A DNA stretch of 12,211 bases from Chloroflexota bacterium (GTDB lineage Bacteria; Chloroflexota; Anaerolineae; Caldilineales; Caldilineaceae): positions 1 through 12,211 of the forward strand of contig QEUY01000028.1 of NCBI GenBank assembly GCA_003577365.1, written 5' to 3'. Each line of letters opens with the position of its first letter. The stretch's first letter is position 1. Shown here one piece after another: positions 1 through 6,918 of this stretch. A program made the position numbers and the translations under genes. Under the pieces are notes generated by a model. That model saw only the letters and a list, made by a program, of their open reading frames with translations. It did not search any database and was not told where the DNA came from.

Positions 1-45
1 GGGTGCGATGGAGGGTCAAAATAGTACTTAATCTATTCATCTACC

Positions 46-74
46 ATTATAGCATACGATACGAACGTTTTCAA
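46..74 (-). promoter_or_regulatory. Near-consensus sigma70 promoter for a gene beyond the left edge
   Basis: On the minus strand TTGAAA (69-74), a 17-bp spacer and TATAAT (46-51) form a promoter with five of six and six of six consensus bases. It lies in a locally AT-rich stretch about 60 bp past the phosphorylase stop. It points out of the window, and the transcript would start near 39. The target gene is not visible. Confidence 0.7.
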
Positions 75-134
75 GCCTGAATTTCCAATGTGAGCGATCC
101 GATCTGGGTGATCTTCATGGTGAGTGCGTTCTCG

Positions 135-917
135 CTAGGGCGTGATGTCGTCTATCGCAAGGCAGGCTTCGGCGGCGAGTTCGACAAGAATTTCGCGCAC
201 GCCCCAGTTACGCACCCAGCCGCGGCTGTCCCACTCGTCGGCGTCCAGGTTGTCGCCGCTGTAGAGAATTTGGGCCAGTTCGACCCCGCGAAATTGGGCC
301 ACGGCAAAGAGCGCGGCGGCTTCCATTTCCACCGTGGCACAGCCTTCGGCGCGGCGCAGCGCCATGCGCGGGCGCGTCTCGCGGTAGATAGCGTCGGTGG
401 TCCAGGTCTTGGCGACCACATGCTCGACATTGCGCTGCTGTAGCGTGTTCAGCACCGCGGCCAGCGCCGCTGCGGTGGGCGGTACCTCACGGCCCGGCGG
501 TAGGTAGTGATAGGAGGTGCCTTCGTCGCGCACGGCGGCGTTGGGCACGACTAGGTGGCCCAGTGCCAGTTCGCGGTTGAGCACCCCTGCACCGCCGCAG
601 ACGATGAATTTGCGGCAGCCGAGCGCAATGACCTCTTCGAGTAGACCCGCGGCCAGCGGCGCGCCGACGCCCGGATGAAAAAGCGCGATGGGCTGCCCGC
701 GGAATTCATGCACATAAATCGGGTGGCGGCCCATTTCGCTTGTGATCGCGGTGATCTCGCGCGCCAATCCCTGCTCTACAAAATGGTTGATGACATCTTG
801 AAAAAAGGTGATGACGCCATGCTCCGGCATCTCGACCAGCGGCTGAATCAGCCGCTTGGGTTCGAGGATGGCTTCGGGGGAACCGTCGAACTCGAGAATG
901 GGATAATCCTGGAACAT
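135..917 (-). CDS. Uridine phosphorylase-like nucleoside phosphorylase
   Basis: This is a PNP/UDP-family phosphorylase, which splits a nucleoside with phosphate to give a base and ribose-1-phosphate. The 260-residue chain shows a phosphate-loop region HPGVGAP (81-87), a central CGGAGVLN (107-114), RDEGTSYHYLPP (130-141), TWTTDAIYRET (171-181), and the ribose-binding EMEAAALF with Glu197 and Glu199. The late YSGDNLD (219-225) is also family-typical. Uridine is the best guess; purine or hydrolase-like relatives cannot be excluded. The ATG at 915-917 has no clear ribosome-binding site, and the gene starts 22 bp after the aminotransferase stop, which suggests dependence on upstream translation. 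Its role beside sugar-acid enzymes is unexplained; it might release a sugar phosphate from a modified nucleoside. Confidence 0.9.
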   Translation of the reverse strand: MFQDYPILEFDGSPEAILEPKRLIQPLVEMPEHGVITFFQDVINHFVEQGLAREITAITSEMGRHPIYVHEFRGQPIALFHPGVGAPLAAGLLEEVIALGCRKFIVCGGAGVLNRELALGHLVVPNAAVRDEGTSYHYLPPGREVPPTAAALAAVLNTLQQRNVEHVVAKTWTTDAIYRETRPRMALRRAEGCATVEMEAAALFAVAQFRGVELAQILYSGDNLDADEWDSRGWVRNWGVREILVELAAEACLAIDDITP

Positions 918-939
918 GGCGTCTGGTGTGTGGTCTCGT

Positions 940-2292
940 CTAGCGGCTAGTGTCGCGGGCGACGGCGGCCACGGCCTCGCCGACGATCTGCAGCATCAGG
1001 TCGATTTCCTCGCTGGTCATGATCAACGGCGGCGCAAAGGCCAGGATATCGCTGCCGATCAGCCGTGTGTAGAGACCGCGCTGCATACAGGCCTGGCGCA
1101 CCTTTTCGCCGATCTGCGCGGGCTGTTTGGTCTGCGGGTCGGCGAACTCGATGGCGGCCATCAGCCCCAGCCCGCGCGCATCGCCGATGATCTCAAACTC
1201 GGCCTGCAAGCCTTGCAGCCCGGCCAGCAGCCGGCGGCCCTGGGTCTTGGCGTTGGCGGCCACGTCGAGCCGCAGCAGCAGGTCCAGGTTCTTGTTGGCG
1301 ACGGCGCAGCAGGTAGGATGGCCCGAATAGGTGTAGGCATGCATCCAGCGTTCGCCGGACGGTGCGCTCATGATCACCTCACGGATGGCGTCGGAGATCT
1401 GGATGCCGCCCAGCGGCAGATAGCCGGAGGTGACGCCCTTGGCGAAGGACATGATATCCGGCTGCACGCCCCAGCGGTTGAGCGCAAACCATTCGCCCGT
1501 GCGGCCAAAGCCGGTGATCACCTCGTCGGCAATAAACAATACATCATATTGATCGCAGATCTCGCGGATGCGCGGGAAGTAGTCATCGGGCGGGACGATG
1601 ACGCCGCCGGCCCCCTGGACTGGCTCGGCGATAAACGCGCCGACGGTCTCCGGCCCCTCGCGCAGGATGGCTTCTTCCAGCAGCCGCGCCGCGGCCAGCC
1701 CCACGGTCTCGCCGTCGCGGAGCTGGCCGGCGGGGAAGCGGAAGGGATAGGGCGCGGGGATGTGCAGGAAGTTGGGCACGCGCGGCTCGAACATGGGCCA
1801 ATAGGCGCTCATGCCGGTGGCGCTCATGGCGGCCAGGGTGATGCCGTGATAGCCGTGCTGGCGGGAGATCACCTTGACCTTGTCCGGTTTGCCCAGCCGC
1901 CGCCAATAGTAGCGCACAGTCTTGAAGGCGCTCTCGTTCGATTCGGCGCCGCCGGAGGTGAAGAAGGTGGTGTTGAGGCTAGGATAGGCCCACCCGGCCA
2001 GGCGGTCGGCGAGTTCCAAGGCGGGCAGGTTGCTTGCGCCGACATAGCTGGATGCATAGGCCAGCGTGCTCATCTGCTGCTGGGCAGCGTCGGCCAGCTC
2101 GGTGTTGCCGTGGCCGACGAGCACGTTCCACAGCCCGGCCAGCCCGTCGATGTATTCCTTGCCGTCCACGGTGCGCAGCCAGATGCCATGGCCCGATTCA
2201 AAGATCAGGGGCGTTTGATGGGCGCTGGGGTGATGCAGCGGGTGCAGCCAATGGGCCTGGTCGCGCTCGACCAGCGTCGTAGGTGTCGTCAT
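940..2292 (-). CDS. Class III (omega-amino acid:pyruvate type) aminotransferase
   Basis: This is a PLP-dependent class III aminotransferase that moves an amino group between an omega-amino acid or amine and a keto acid such as pyruvate. The ATG at 2290-2292 is chosen for a GGAGG site seven bases upstream; a longer frame to 2349 adds a junk-like Arg/Pro segment. The 450-residue length is typical. Visible motifs are the PLP phosphate loop TSGGAESNE (112-120), the ADEVITGFGRTG block with Asp256 that binds the pyridine nitrogen, and the Schiff-base Lys285 in SFAKGVTSGYLPLGG. The resemblance is to beta-alanine/taurine/putrescine:pyruvate enzymes rather than GABA or ornithine enzymes, but the amino donor cannot be fixed. 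It ends 22 bp before the phosphorylase gene and is probably cotranscribed with it. Confidence 0.92.
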   Translation of the reverse strand: MTTPTTLVERDQAHWLHPLHHPSAHQTPLIFESGHGIWLRTVDGKEYIDGLAGLWNVLVGHGNTELADAAQQQMSTLAYASSYVGASNLPALELADRLAGWAYPSLNTTFFTSGGAESNESAFKTVRYYWRRLGKPDKVKVISRQHGYHGITLAAMSATGMSAYWPMFEPRVPNFLHIPAPYPFRFPAGQLRDGETVGLAAARLLEEAILREGPETVGAFIAEPVQGAGGVIVPPDDYFPRIREICDQYDVLFIADEVITGFGRTGEWFALNRWGVQPDIMSFAKGVTSGYLPLGGIQISDAIREVIMSAPSGERWMHAYTYSGHPTCCAVANKNLDLLLRLDVAANAKTQGRRLLAGLQGLQAEFEIIGDARGLGLMAAIEFADPQTKQPAQIGEKVRQACMQRGLYTRLIGSDILAFAPPLIMTSEEIDLMLQIVGEAVAAVARDTSR

Positions 2293-2490
2293 ACTATCCT
2301 CCAATTCAAAGCCGCCGGCTGGACGGCGCAGCCGCCCACCAGGGGGCAAAGAAAAGCCATGTGTCCGGTCAGTGTACCTGATGGGCTAGGCCCACGCAAA
2401 CCGATTGGCTTTGCCAAACGATGCGGCGCGATAGAGTGGACATGCTAGGGTAGACGCGATAGGGTGGGTGCGGCCTGAACCGGCTCGGAT
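2293..2490 (-). promoter_or_regulatory. Possible promoter/operator region upstream of the aminotransferase
   Basis: This stretch lies between the terminator and the aminotransferase start. It holds an imperfect 13-bp direct repeat (cgcgatagAgtgg at 2427-2439 and cgcgatagGgtgg at 2455-2467, 28 bp apart) and a palindrome TTGGC-TTT-GCCAA at 2405-2417. A weak promoter candidate is TTGCGT (2394-2399), 17 bp, TACACT (2371-2376) on the minus strand. The hexamers are poor, so this is a suggestion only. Confidence 0.3.
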
Positions 2491-2531
2491 GAAAACAGCC
2501 CCTTCCCATCACAAGCGAGAAGGGAAGGGGC
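2491..2531 (-). terminator. Rho-independent terminator after the dehydratase gene
   Basis: The minus strand forms a perfect 10-bp stem, GCCCCTTCCC with GGGAAGGGGC (arms at 2522-2531 and 2498-2507), with a 14-nt loop, then TGTTTTC. It starts about 10 nt after the dehydratase stop. It should end that transcript, leaving the aminotransferase to its own promoter or to read-through. Confidence 0.7.
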
Positions 2532-2540
2532 CGCACGCCG

Positions 2541-3827
2541 CTACCAGCGGGTTGCCATGAACTGCCAACCCGGCTGGACTTTTTGCATTTCGACCTCGTC
2601 GTTGCGCGCCGTCAGCCCGCACGCCTTGTACTGCTCATGCAGTTGGGCGAGGGCTTGGCGATCGAGTTCGATGCCCAGCCCCGGTTCGCCGCTGACGACG
2701 ATGGCCCCGTCATCGAACTGCATACGCCCTCCCTGGATCACCTCCTCCGACTGCCAGGGGTAGTGGGTGTCGCAGGCGTAGGTGAGGTTGGGCGTGGCCG
2801 CGGCCAGATGGGCCATGGCCGCCAGCGAGATGCCGGCATGGCTGTTGGAGTGCATCGACAGCCCGCGGCCAAAGGTGCGGCAGATGCGCGCTAGTTCGAT
2901 TGAGGCGCGCAGCCCGCCCCAGAAATGGTGATCGCTGAGGATGATGTCCTCAGAATGGAGCCGCACGCTGCCGGGGATATCGTCGAATGAGGTGGTGCAC
3001 ATGTTGGTGGCGCGCGGGATAGTGACCGCCTTGCCCACCTCGGCCATGGCCTCTTGGCCGCGCACCGGGTCTTCGTAATATTCGAGGACGCCTTCCAGCC
3101 GCTTGCCGATGCGGACTGCGGTCTCCATCGACCAGATGGCATTGGGGTCGAGACGCAAGGGCGTGCCGGGGCCAAAGGCCTCATACATGGCGAGGATGGC
3201 ATCGGCTTCTTCGTCGGGGGGCATGGCGCCGCCCTTGAGCTTGATCGACTTGAAGCCAAAGGCATCGCACATGGCCTGGGCCTCGGCCACGATGCCGTCG
3301 GGGTCGAGCGCCGCCTTTTGACGTGCCGCGGCCCAGCCGGTGGCGTTAGGGTCGGTGCCAAAGCCGAGCGCGCCGCCCGCACCCTTGAATTTGTAGAAGA
3401 GATAGGCGGAGAAGGGGACACGGTCGCGCACGCGCCCGCCCAACAGGTCACAGACGGGCCGGCCCACGGCCTTGCCCATGAGGTCGAAACAGGCGACTTC
3501 GACGGCGCTGAAGATATGGGTGAGCCGTCGTGGGTTCCAAGGGGTCTGGTCGCGGTTGGCGGCCCCGTCGGGGCCAAGCCGCTGTTGGATGGCGGCGTTG
3601 ATGGCGTTGAGTTGGAAGGGGTCTTGGCCGATCACCACCTCGCCGGCGGCCTCCAGCGCGGCGGTGGTGGCGGCGCTGCCCGGCACTTCGCCCAGACCGT
3701 AGATGCCATTGTCGGCCACGATCTCGACGATGGTGCGCAGGGCATAGGGTGCATGTAGCCCGGCGGCGTTGAGCAGCGGCGGGTCGCTGATCGCAATGGG
3801 GGTCACATGCATTTCGGTGATCTTCAT
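2541..3827 (-). CDS. Glucarate dehydratase-like enolase-superfamily enzyme
   Basis: This is a mandelate racemase/enolase-superfamily protein of the glucarate-dehydratase subgroup, expected to dehydrate an aldarate or related sugar acid to a 2-keto-3-deoxy acid using Mg2+. The ATG at 3825-3827 has AAGGAG upstream, giving 428 residues (E. coli GudD about 446). Residues 1-130 form the capping domain; the barrel carries the KxK motif K196/K198 in SIKLKGG. Metal ligands D227, E252 and N275 match GudD D235, E260 and N289, and D299 with H326 match the D313/H339 catalytic pair. The GudD segment HSNNHFDIS is HSNSHAGIS here, and about six residues are missing between the second and third metal ligands. 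These differences, near the active site, leave the exact substrate open. It follows the transporter after a terminator-like hairpin, which suggests lower or conditional expression. GudD alignment is from memory. Confidence 0.87.
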   Translation of the reverse strand: MKITEMHVTPIAISDPPLLNAAGLHAPYALRTIVEIVADNGIYGLGEVPGSAATTAALEAAGEVVIGQDPFQLNAINAAIQQRLGPDGAANRDQTPWNPRRLTHIFSAVEVACFDLMGKAVGRPVCDLLGGRVRDRVPFSAYLFYKFKGAGGALGFGTDPNATGWAAARQKAALDPDGIVAEAQAMCDAFGFKSIKLKGGAMPPDEEADAILAMYEAFGPGTPLRLDPNAIWSMETAVRIGKRLEGVLEYYEDPVRGQEAMAEVGKAVTIPRATNMCTTSFDDIPGSVRLHSEDIILSDHHFWGGLRASIELARICRTFGRGLSMHSNSHAGISLAAMAHLAAATPNLTYACDTHYPWQSEEVIQGGRMQFDDGAIVVSGEPGLGIELDRQALAQLHEQYKACGLTARNDEVEMQKVQPGWQFMATRW

Positions 3828-3877
3828 GCTGTCTCCTTGCAAGAGGGTGGCTGCGTCTCGATGCCGCAGGTGGGAGA

Positions 3878-3917
3878 ATGAAAACGGGAGACCAGAGCCG
3901 CCGGCCATGGTCTCCCG
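3878..3917 (-). terminator. Rho-independent terminator after the permease gene
   Basis: On the minus strand a perfect 10-bp stem, CGGGAGACCA pairing with TGGTCTCCCG (arms 3908-3917 and 3885-3894, 13-nt loop), is followed directly by TTTTCATTCT. It begins about 45 nt after the permease stop and ends about 50 nt before the dehydratase start. A small CAGGT-TCG-ACCTG hairpin at 3930-3942 lies just before it. No promoter is obvious between it and the next gene, so it may act as an attenuator. Confidence 0.7.
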
Positions 3918-3962
3918 GTCACAGTGCAGCAGGTTCGACCTGGAACTCGCTGGCGGGCGCGC

Positions 3963-5885
3963 CTAGCCCTTGACGCTGCCGGCGGTGAGACCCGCCACCA
4001 TGAAGCGTTGGCCGTACATGTAGAAGATGACGACCGGGATCGAGATGAGCAGTGAGGCCGCCATCAGCAGACCCCAGGGGTAGATGTCGCCGAAGATCGA
4101 CTGCGCCAGCCCGACGGGCAGCGTCATCAGCCTTTGGCTGCTGATGAAGACAAAGGCAAACAGATACTCCTTCCAGGCGGCGGTGAAGGAGAAGAGCGTC
4201 ACCGCCAGCAGCGCCGGGGTGGTCAGCGGCAGCGTGACGCGCAGGAACGCCTGCATGCGCGTGGCCCCGTCCACCATGGCGGCGTGTTCCAGTTCTTCGG
4301 GGATGGCGCGGTAATAGCCCATGAGCAGCCAGGTGGCAAAGGGGATCATCGAGGTCGGATAGGTCAGGATCAACGCCCAGCGTGTGTTGATCACCCCCAG
4401 TTCAGACAGGATGCCATAGAGGGGGATAAACATGAGCGCGCCGGGCAGCAGGTAGACGATCAGCAGCAGCGTCTGCATGATCGACGCGCCCAGGAACTGG
4501 AGCCGGGCCAGCGCATAGGCACCCAGCGCGGCGATAAAGACCGCCAGCGCGGTCGTGGTGACGGCCACGATCGCCGAGTTCTGGAACCACAGGAAGAACG
4601 GCTTTTCATAGAACAGCTTGTAGAACTGCTCGGTGGTCCAGGGCGTCGGCCAGAAGATGTCGACGCGCTGCGTGATCTGCAGCTCGCTCTTGAAGGCCGT
4701 GACGATGATCCAGTAGAAAGGGAAGAGCACAAAGAGCAGCATGAAGGCCAGACCCACCCCACGGAGGATCGTCATCATGCGCTCGTTGCGCTTTTTGCTG
4801 GCCGTCCGGCCTTGGGGCAGCAGCTTGCCGATGGCGCTGCCGACCAGGATGATCGGGAAGGCGATGATGTTGCCGATCATGCCGATCACCCAACCGATGG
4901 CGTCGATCACCCGGTCTTGCCAGGTGACCACATCCATCTCTTCGCGGCTGACATCGCGGCGCATATAGCGCGAAAGCAGGAGGATGAAGCCCGCCAAGAC
5001 CGGAGTCAGGCTGAAGGCGACCGCGGTGCCGGGGCCGAACTGCAGCGAGCCGATCGCCTTTTGATAGGCCAGGATCGAATAGACTTTGGTCATGTTGCCG
5101 GGGCCGCCTTGGGTGAGCAGCCAGACCGTCTCGAAGCCGTTGAAGGTCCAGATGGTCGAAAGCAGCGTGGCAACTGCGATCACATAGCGCAGGCTGGGCA
5201 GCGTGATCTGCGTAAACTGCTGCCAGGCATTGGCCCCGTCGATCTCGGAGGCTTCGTACATCTCTTTGTCAATCGCCGAGAGGCCGGCCAGCATATTGAC
5301 TGTGAAGAAGGGAATACCGGCCCAGACGTTGACGGTGATGACCGCGGCCATGGCGGTGCGCGGGTCCGAGAGCCAGGACATCGGCTGGTCGATGATGCCC
5401 AGCCACATCAGGATCGGGTTCAAGCCGCCAAACAGGGGGTCATAGATCGACTTCCAGGTCAGCGCCTGGACGACCGAAGGCACGATCCAGGGCAGCAGGA
5501 TCAGCCCGGTGAGCAGGTTGCGCAAGCGTTTTTGCCCATGCAGCAGCAGGGCCGCGATCATGCCGAAGACCAGCTTGGCCGAGATCGAGCCAAGCGTGTA
5601 GATCACGGTCGCGCGCACCGCCTGGCGATAGAACGGGTCCGAATAGAGCCGGATGTAGTTGTCCAGCCCGACGAAGACATCCGTGCGCGTGGTCACATTG
5701 CGAATGGTCATGCTGGTGTAGAGCGCGCGGATGAAGGGCCAGGCGATAAAGACCGTCATCAGCAGGACGATGGGGGCGATGAAGACAAAACCGATCTTCC
5801 AATCGCGCCCGAAGAGCCGCCGCAGGACGGGTCTTTGCCGGGTGGCGCCATAGGTGGAAGGCAGCGGCGCGGCGTGTTGTGCCAT
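3963..5885 (-). CDS. Fused CUT1 ABC transporter permease (MalF-like plus MalG-like)
   Basis: This single 640-residue inner-membrane protein joins the two permeases that are normally separate in sugar-type ABC importers. Residues 1-310 form a MalF/UgpA-like half with six predicted helices (about 30-52, 90-115, 123-145, 178-200, 233-255, 286-306) and an EAA loop EASEIDGANAWQQ at 211-223. Residues 370-640 form a MalG/UgpE-like half, also with six helices, and an EAA loop EHAAMVDGATRMQ at 533-545. The EAA loops bind the ATPase on the cytoplasmic side. The linker carries DVSREEMDVV and a further hydrophobic segment at about 329-352. The ATG at 5883-5885 has an AGGAG site upstream. No ATPase gene is in the window, so a shared MsmK/UgpC-type ATPase elsewhere is likely. 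The pairing with the binding protein is by position. Confidence 0.9.
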   Translation of the reverse strand: MAQHAAPLPSTYGATRQRPVLRRLFGRDWKIGFVFIAPIVLLMTVFIAWPFIRALYTSMTIRNVTTRTDVFVGLDNYIRLYSDPFYRQAVRATVIYTLGSISAKLVFGMIAALLLHGQKRLRNLLTGLILLPWIVPSVVQALTWKSIYDPLFGGLNPILMWLGIIDQPMSWLSDPRTAMAAVITVNVWAGIPFFTVNMLAGLSAIDKEMYEASEIDGANAWQQFTQITLPSLRYVIAVATLLSTIWTFNGFETVWLLTQGGPGNMTKVYSILAYQKAIGSLQFGPGTAVAFSLTPVLAGFILLLSRYMRRDVSREEMDVVTWQDRVIDAIGWVIGMIGNIIAFPIILVGSAIGKLLPQGRTASKKRNERMMTILRGVGLAFMLLFVLFPFYWIIVTAFKSELQITQRVDIFWPTPWTTEQFYKLFYEKPFFLWFQNSAIVAVTTTALAVFIAALGAYALARLQFLGASIMQTLLLIVYLLPGALMFIPLYGILSELGVINTRWALILTYPTSMIPFATWLLMGYYRAIPEELEHAAMVDGATRMQAFLRVTLPLTTPALLAVTLFSFTAAWKEYLFAFVFISSQRLMTLPVGLAQSIFGDIYPWGLLMAASLLISIPVVIFYMYGQRFMVAGLTAGSVKG

Positions 5886-5921
5886 GGGATCTCCTATACC
5901 TCAAGCAAATGCTCAAACGGG

Positions 5922-5974
5922 GCATGGGCAGGACACCTATGGGCCGGGCATATGCCGGACCGGGTTGCCCATGC
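5922..5974 (-). repeat. Intergenic inverted repeat between aldolase and permease genes
   Basis: The 101-bp gap holds a 9-bp inverted repeat, GCATGGGCA (5922-5930) and TGCCCATGC (5966-5974). It encloses a 10-bp palindrome GGCATATGCC at 5947-5956. The structure could fold in the mRNA and affect processing or translation of the permease, or it could be a protein-binding site. There is no T-tract. A role is not established. Confidence 0.4.
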
Positions 5975-5986
5975 GACCAAACAAAT

Positions 5987-6799
5987 CTATCCTTTACGCT
6001 TCTGTAGCCAGGCTTGGTAGTCGGCTTCGATAGCTTCGGACCAGGCCCGGTCAATTTCGCCGGGAGTATAGCGCCCTTCGGCCAGACACCACTTGCCGAA
6101 CTCGTCGCGCACGCGGATATCTTCGGATCGCTCGACTACCTCCTGCGCCAGATGGGGCGGGATGAAGACCACGCCGGTGGGCGTGCCCAGCACCACGTCG
6201 CCCGGCAGCACGGTCGCTTCGCCGATGCGGATAGGGATGTTGATCCCCGCCAGCGTGACGTCGTTGATCGCTGTGGGGTGGAGTCCCCGGCAGAAAAAGG
6301 CGACGTCGGTCAGCTTGCTGACGCCGTCAAAGTCGCGGATGCCGCCGTCGATCACGGCCCCGGCTTTGGTGCGCGTGCGCACGGAGGTGGAGAGGTTATC
6401 ACCCACAAAGGTGCCGTCCTTGATCTTGCCGAACATATCCACCACCATCACATCGTTGGGCAGCAGGGTGTCGATCACCCAAGAGTTCTGCCCGCCGATG
6501 CGGCCTTCACTGCGACCCATCTCCTCGACCAGGTCGTGCAGGTCGGGGCGGCGTGGCACCATCATGGCGGTGACGGCGCGGCCGACCAAGATGCGGTCGG
6601 GGTGGGTGCGAAACCAGTCGCCCTCAAATTGATAGTTGTAGCCATGTTTGCGCAGCACGCCCCAGGCTTCTTCCGTGGTCACCAGCTTCATGCGCTCGAT
6701 CAGGTCATCCGGCACATGGGGCCGGCCATCGGGAAAACGGTCAAACGGGTTCTGGCGCGTGAGCCGTTCCAACGACTCTCGCGGGTTTACAATGTGCAT
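5987..6799 (-). CDS. RraA / HMG-aldolase-like family protein
   Basis: This protein belongs to the RraA-like fold, which includes 4-hydroxy-4-methyl-2-oxoglutarate/4-carboxy-4-hydroxy-2-oxoadipate aldolases and RNase E inhibitors. In catabolic clusters the likely role is divalent-metal-dependent aldol cleavage of a keto acid to pyruvate plus another product. The 270-residue chain has a family core with VDMFGKIKDGTFVGDNLST at 120-138, DGGIRD at 151-156 (Arg155 and Asp156 matching the substrate-binding Arg and metal-site Asp of HMG aldolase), and LPGDVVLGTPTGVVFIP at 198-214. N- and C-terminal extensions make it longer than E. coli RraA (about 160 residues). I chose the ATG at 6797-6799; a TTG three codons upstream is also open and neither has a strong ribosome-binding site. 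It lies between the binding protein and permease of one transporter, which favours a catabolic role over RNase E control. Confidence 0.83.
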   Translation of the reverse strand: MHIVNPRESLERLTRQNPFDRFPDGRPHVPDDLIERMKLVTTEEAWGVLRKHGYNYQFEGDWFRTHPDRILVGRAVTAMMVPRRPDLHDLVEEMGRSEGRIGGQNSWVIDTLLPNDVMVVDMFGKIKDGTFVGDNLSTSVRTRTKAGAVIDGGIRDFDGVSKLTDVAFFCRGLHPTAINDVTLAGINIPIRIGEATVLPGDVVLGTPTGVVFIPPHLAQEVVERSEDIRVRDEFGKWCLAEGRYTPGEIDRAWSEAIEADYQAWLQKRKG

Positions 6800-6844
6800 G
6801 CCGCGCAATGCTTTCTAGAAGGTGCGTGTGATAGGCCGGTATCT

Positions 6845-6903
6845 GTACTTCCCGTACGGACACGTACTTCCCGTACGGACACGATAGTTCGTGTCCGTAC
6901 GGG
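6845..6903 (-). repeat. Tandem 19-bp repeat plus inverted copy forming a 15-bp hairpin
   Basis: Two exact tandem copies of gtacttcccgtacggacac occupy 6845-6863 and 6864-6882. An inverted partial copy follows. Bases 6870-6884 pair perfectly with 6889-6903 (15 bp, 4-nt loop). The same right arm could instead pair with 6851-6864 in the first copy. Each unit contains the palindrome CCGTACGG, at 6852-6859, 6871-6878 and 6895-6902. The element sits 15 bp after the binding-protein stop and about 46 bp before the aldolase gene. No T-tract follows on either strand, so it is not a classical terminator. It may protect the binding-protein mRNA 3' end, limit downstream transcription, or be an operator array. 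Confidence 0.85.
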
Positions 6904-6918
6904 GTAGCATGCGAATGA

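Noticed and set aside
916..2448. Long plus-strand open frame of 510 codons
   Set aside because: It lies antisense to the well-recognised aminotransferase, with a Gly/Ala/Gln/Arg-rich low-complexity translation and no family match; it is a GC-rich shadow.
4134..6020. Plus-strand open frame of 628 codons
   Set aside because: It is antisense to the fused permease and its charged, repetitive composition (His, Asp, Gln, Arg) is the expected mirror of hydrophobic codons.
6870..6903. Intrinsic terminator after the binding-protein gene
   Set aside because: The stem is strong, but neither strand has a following T-tract; it is kept as a repeat/hairpin of unknown role.
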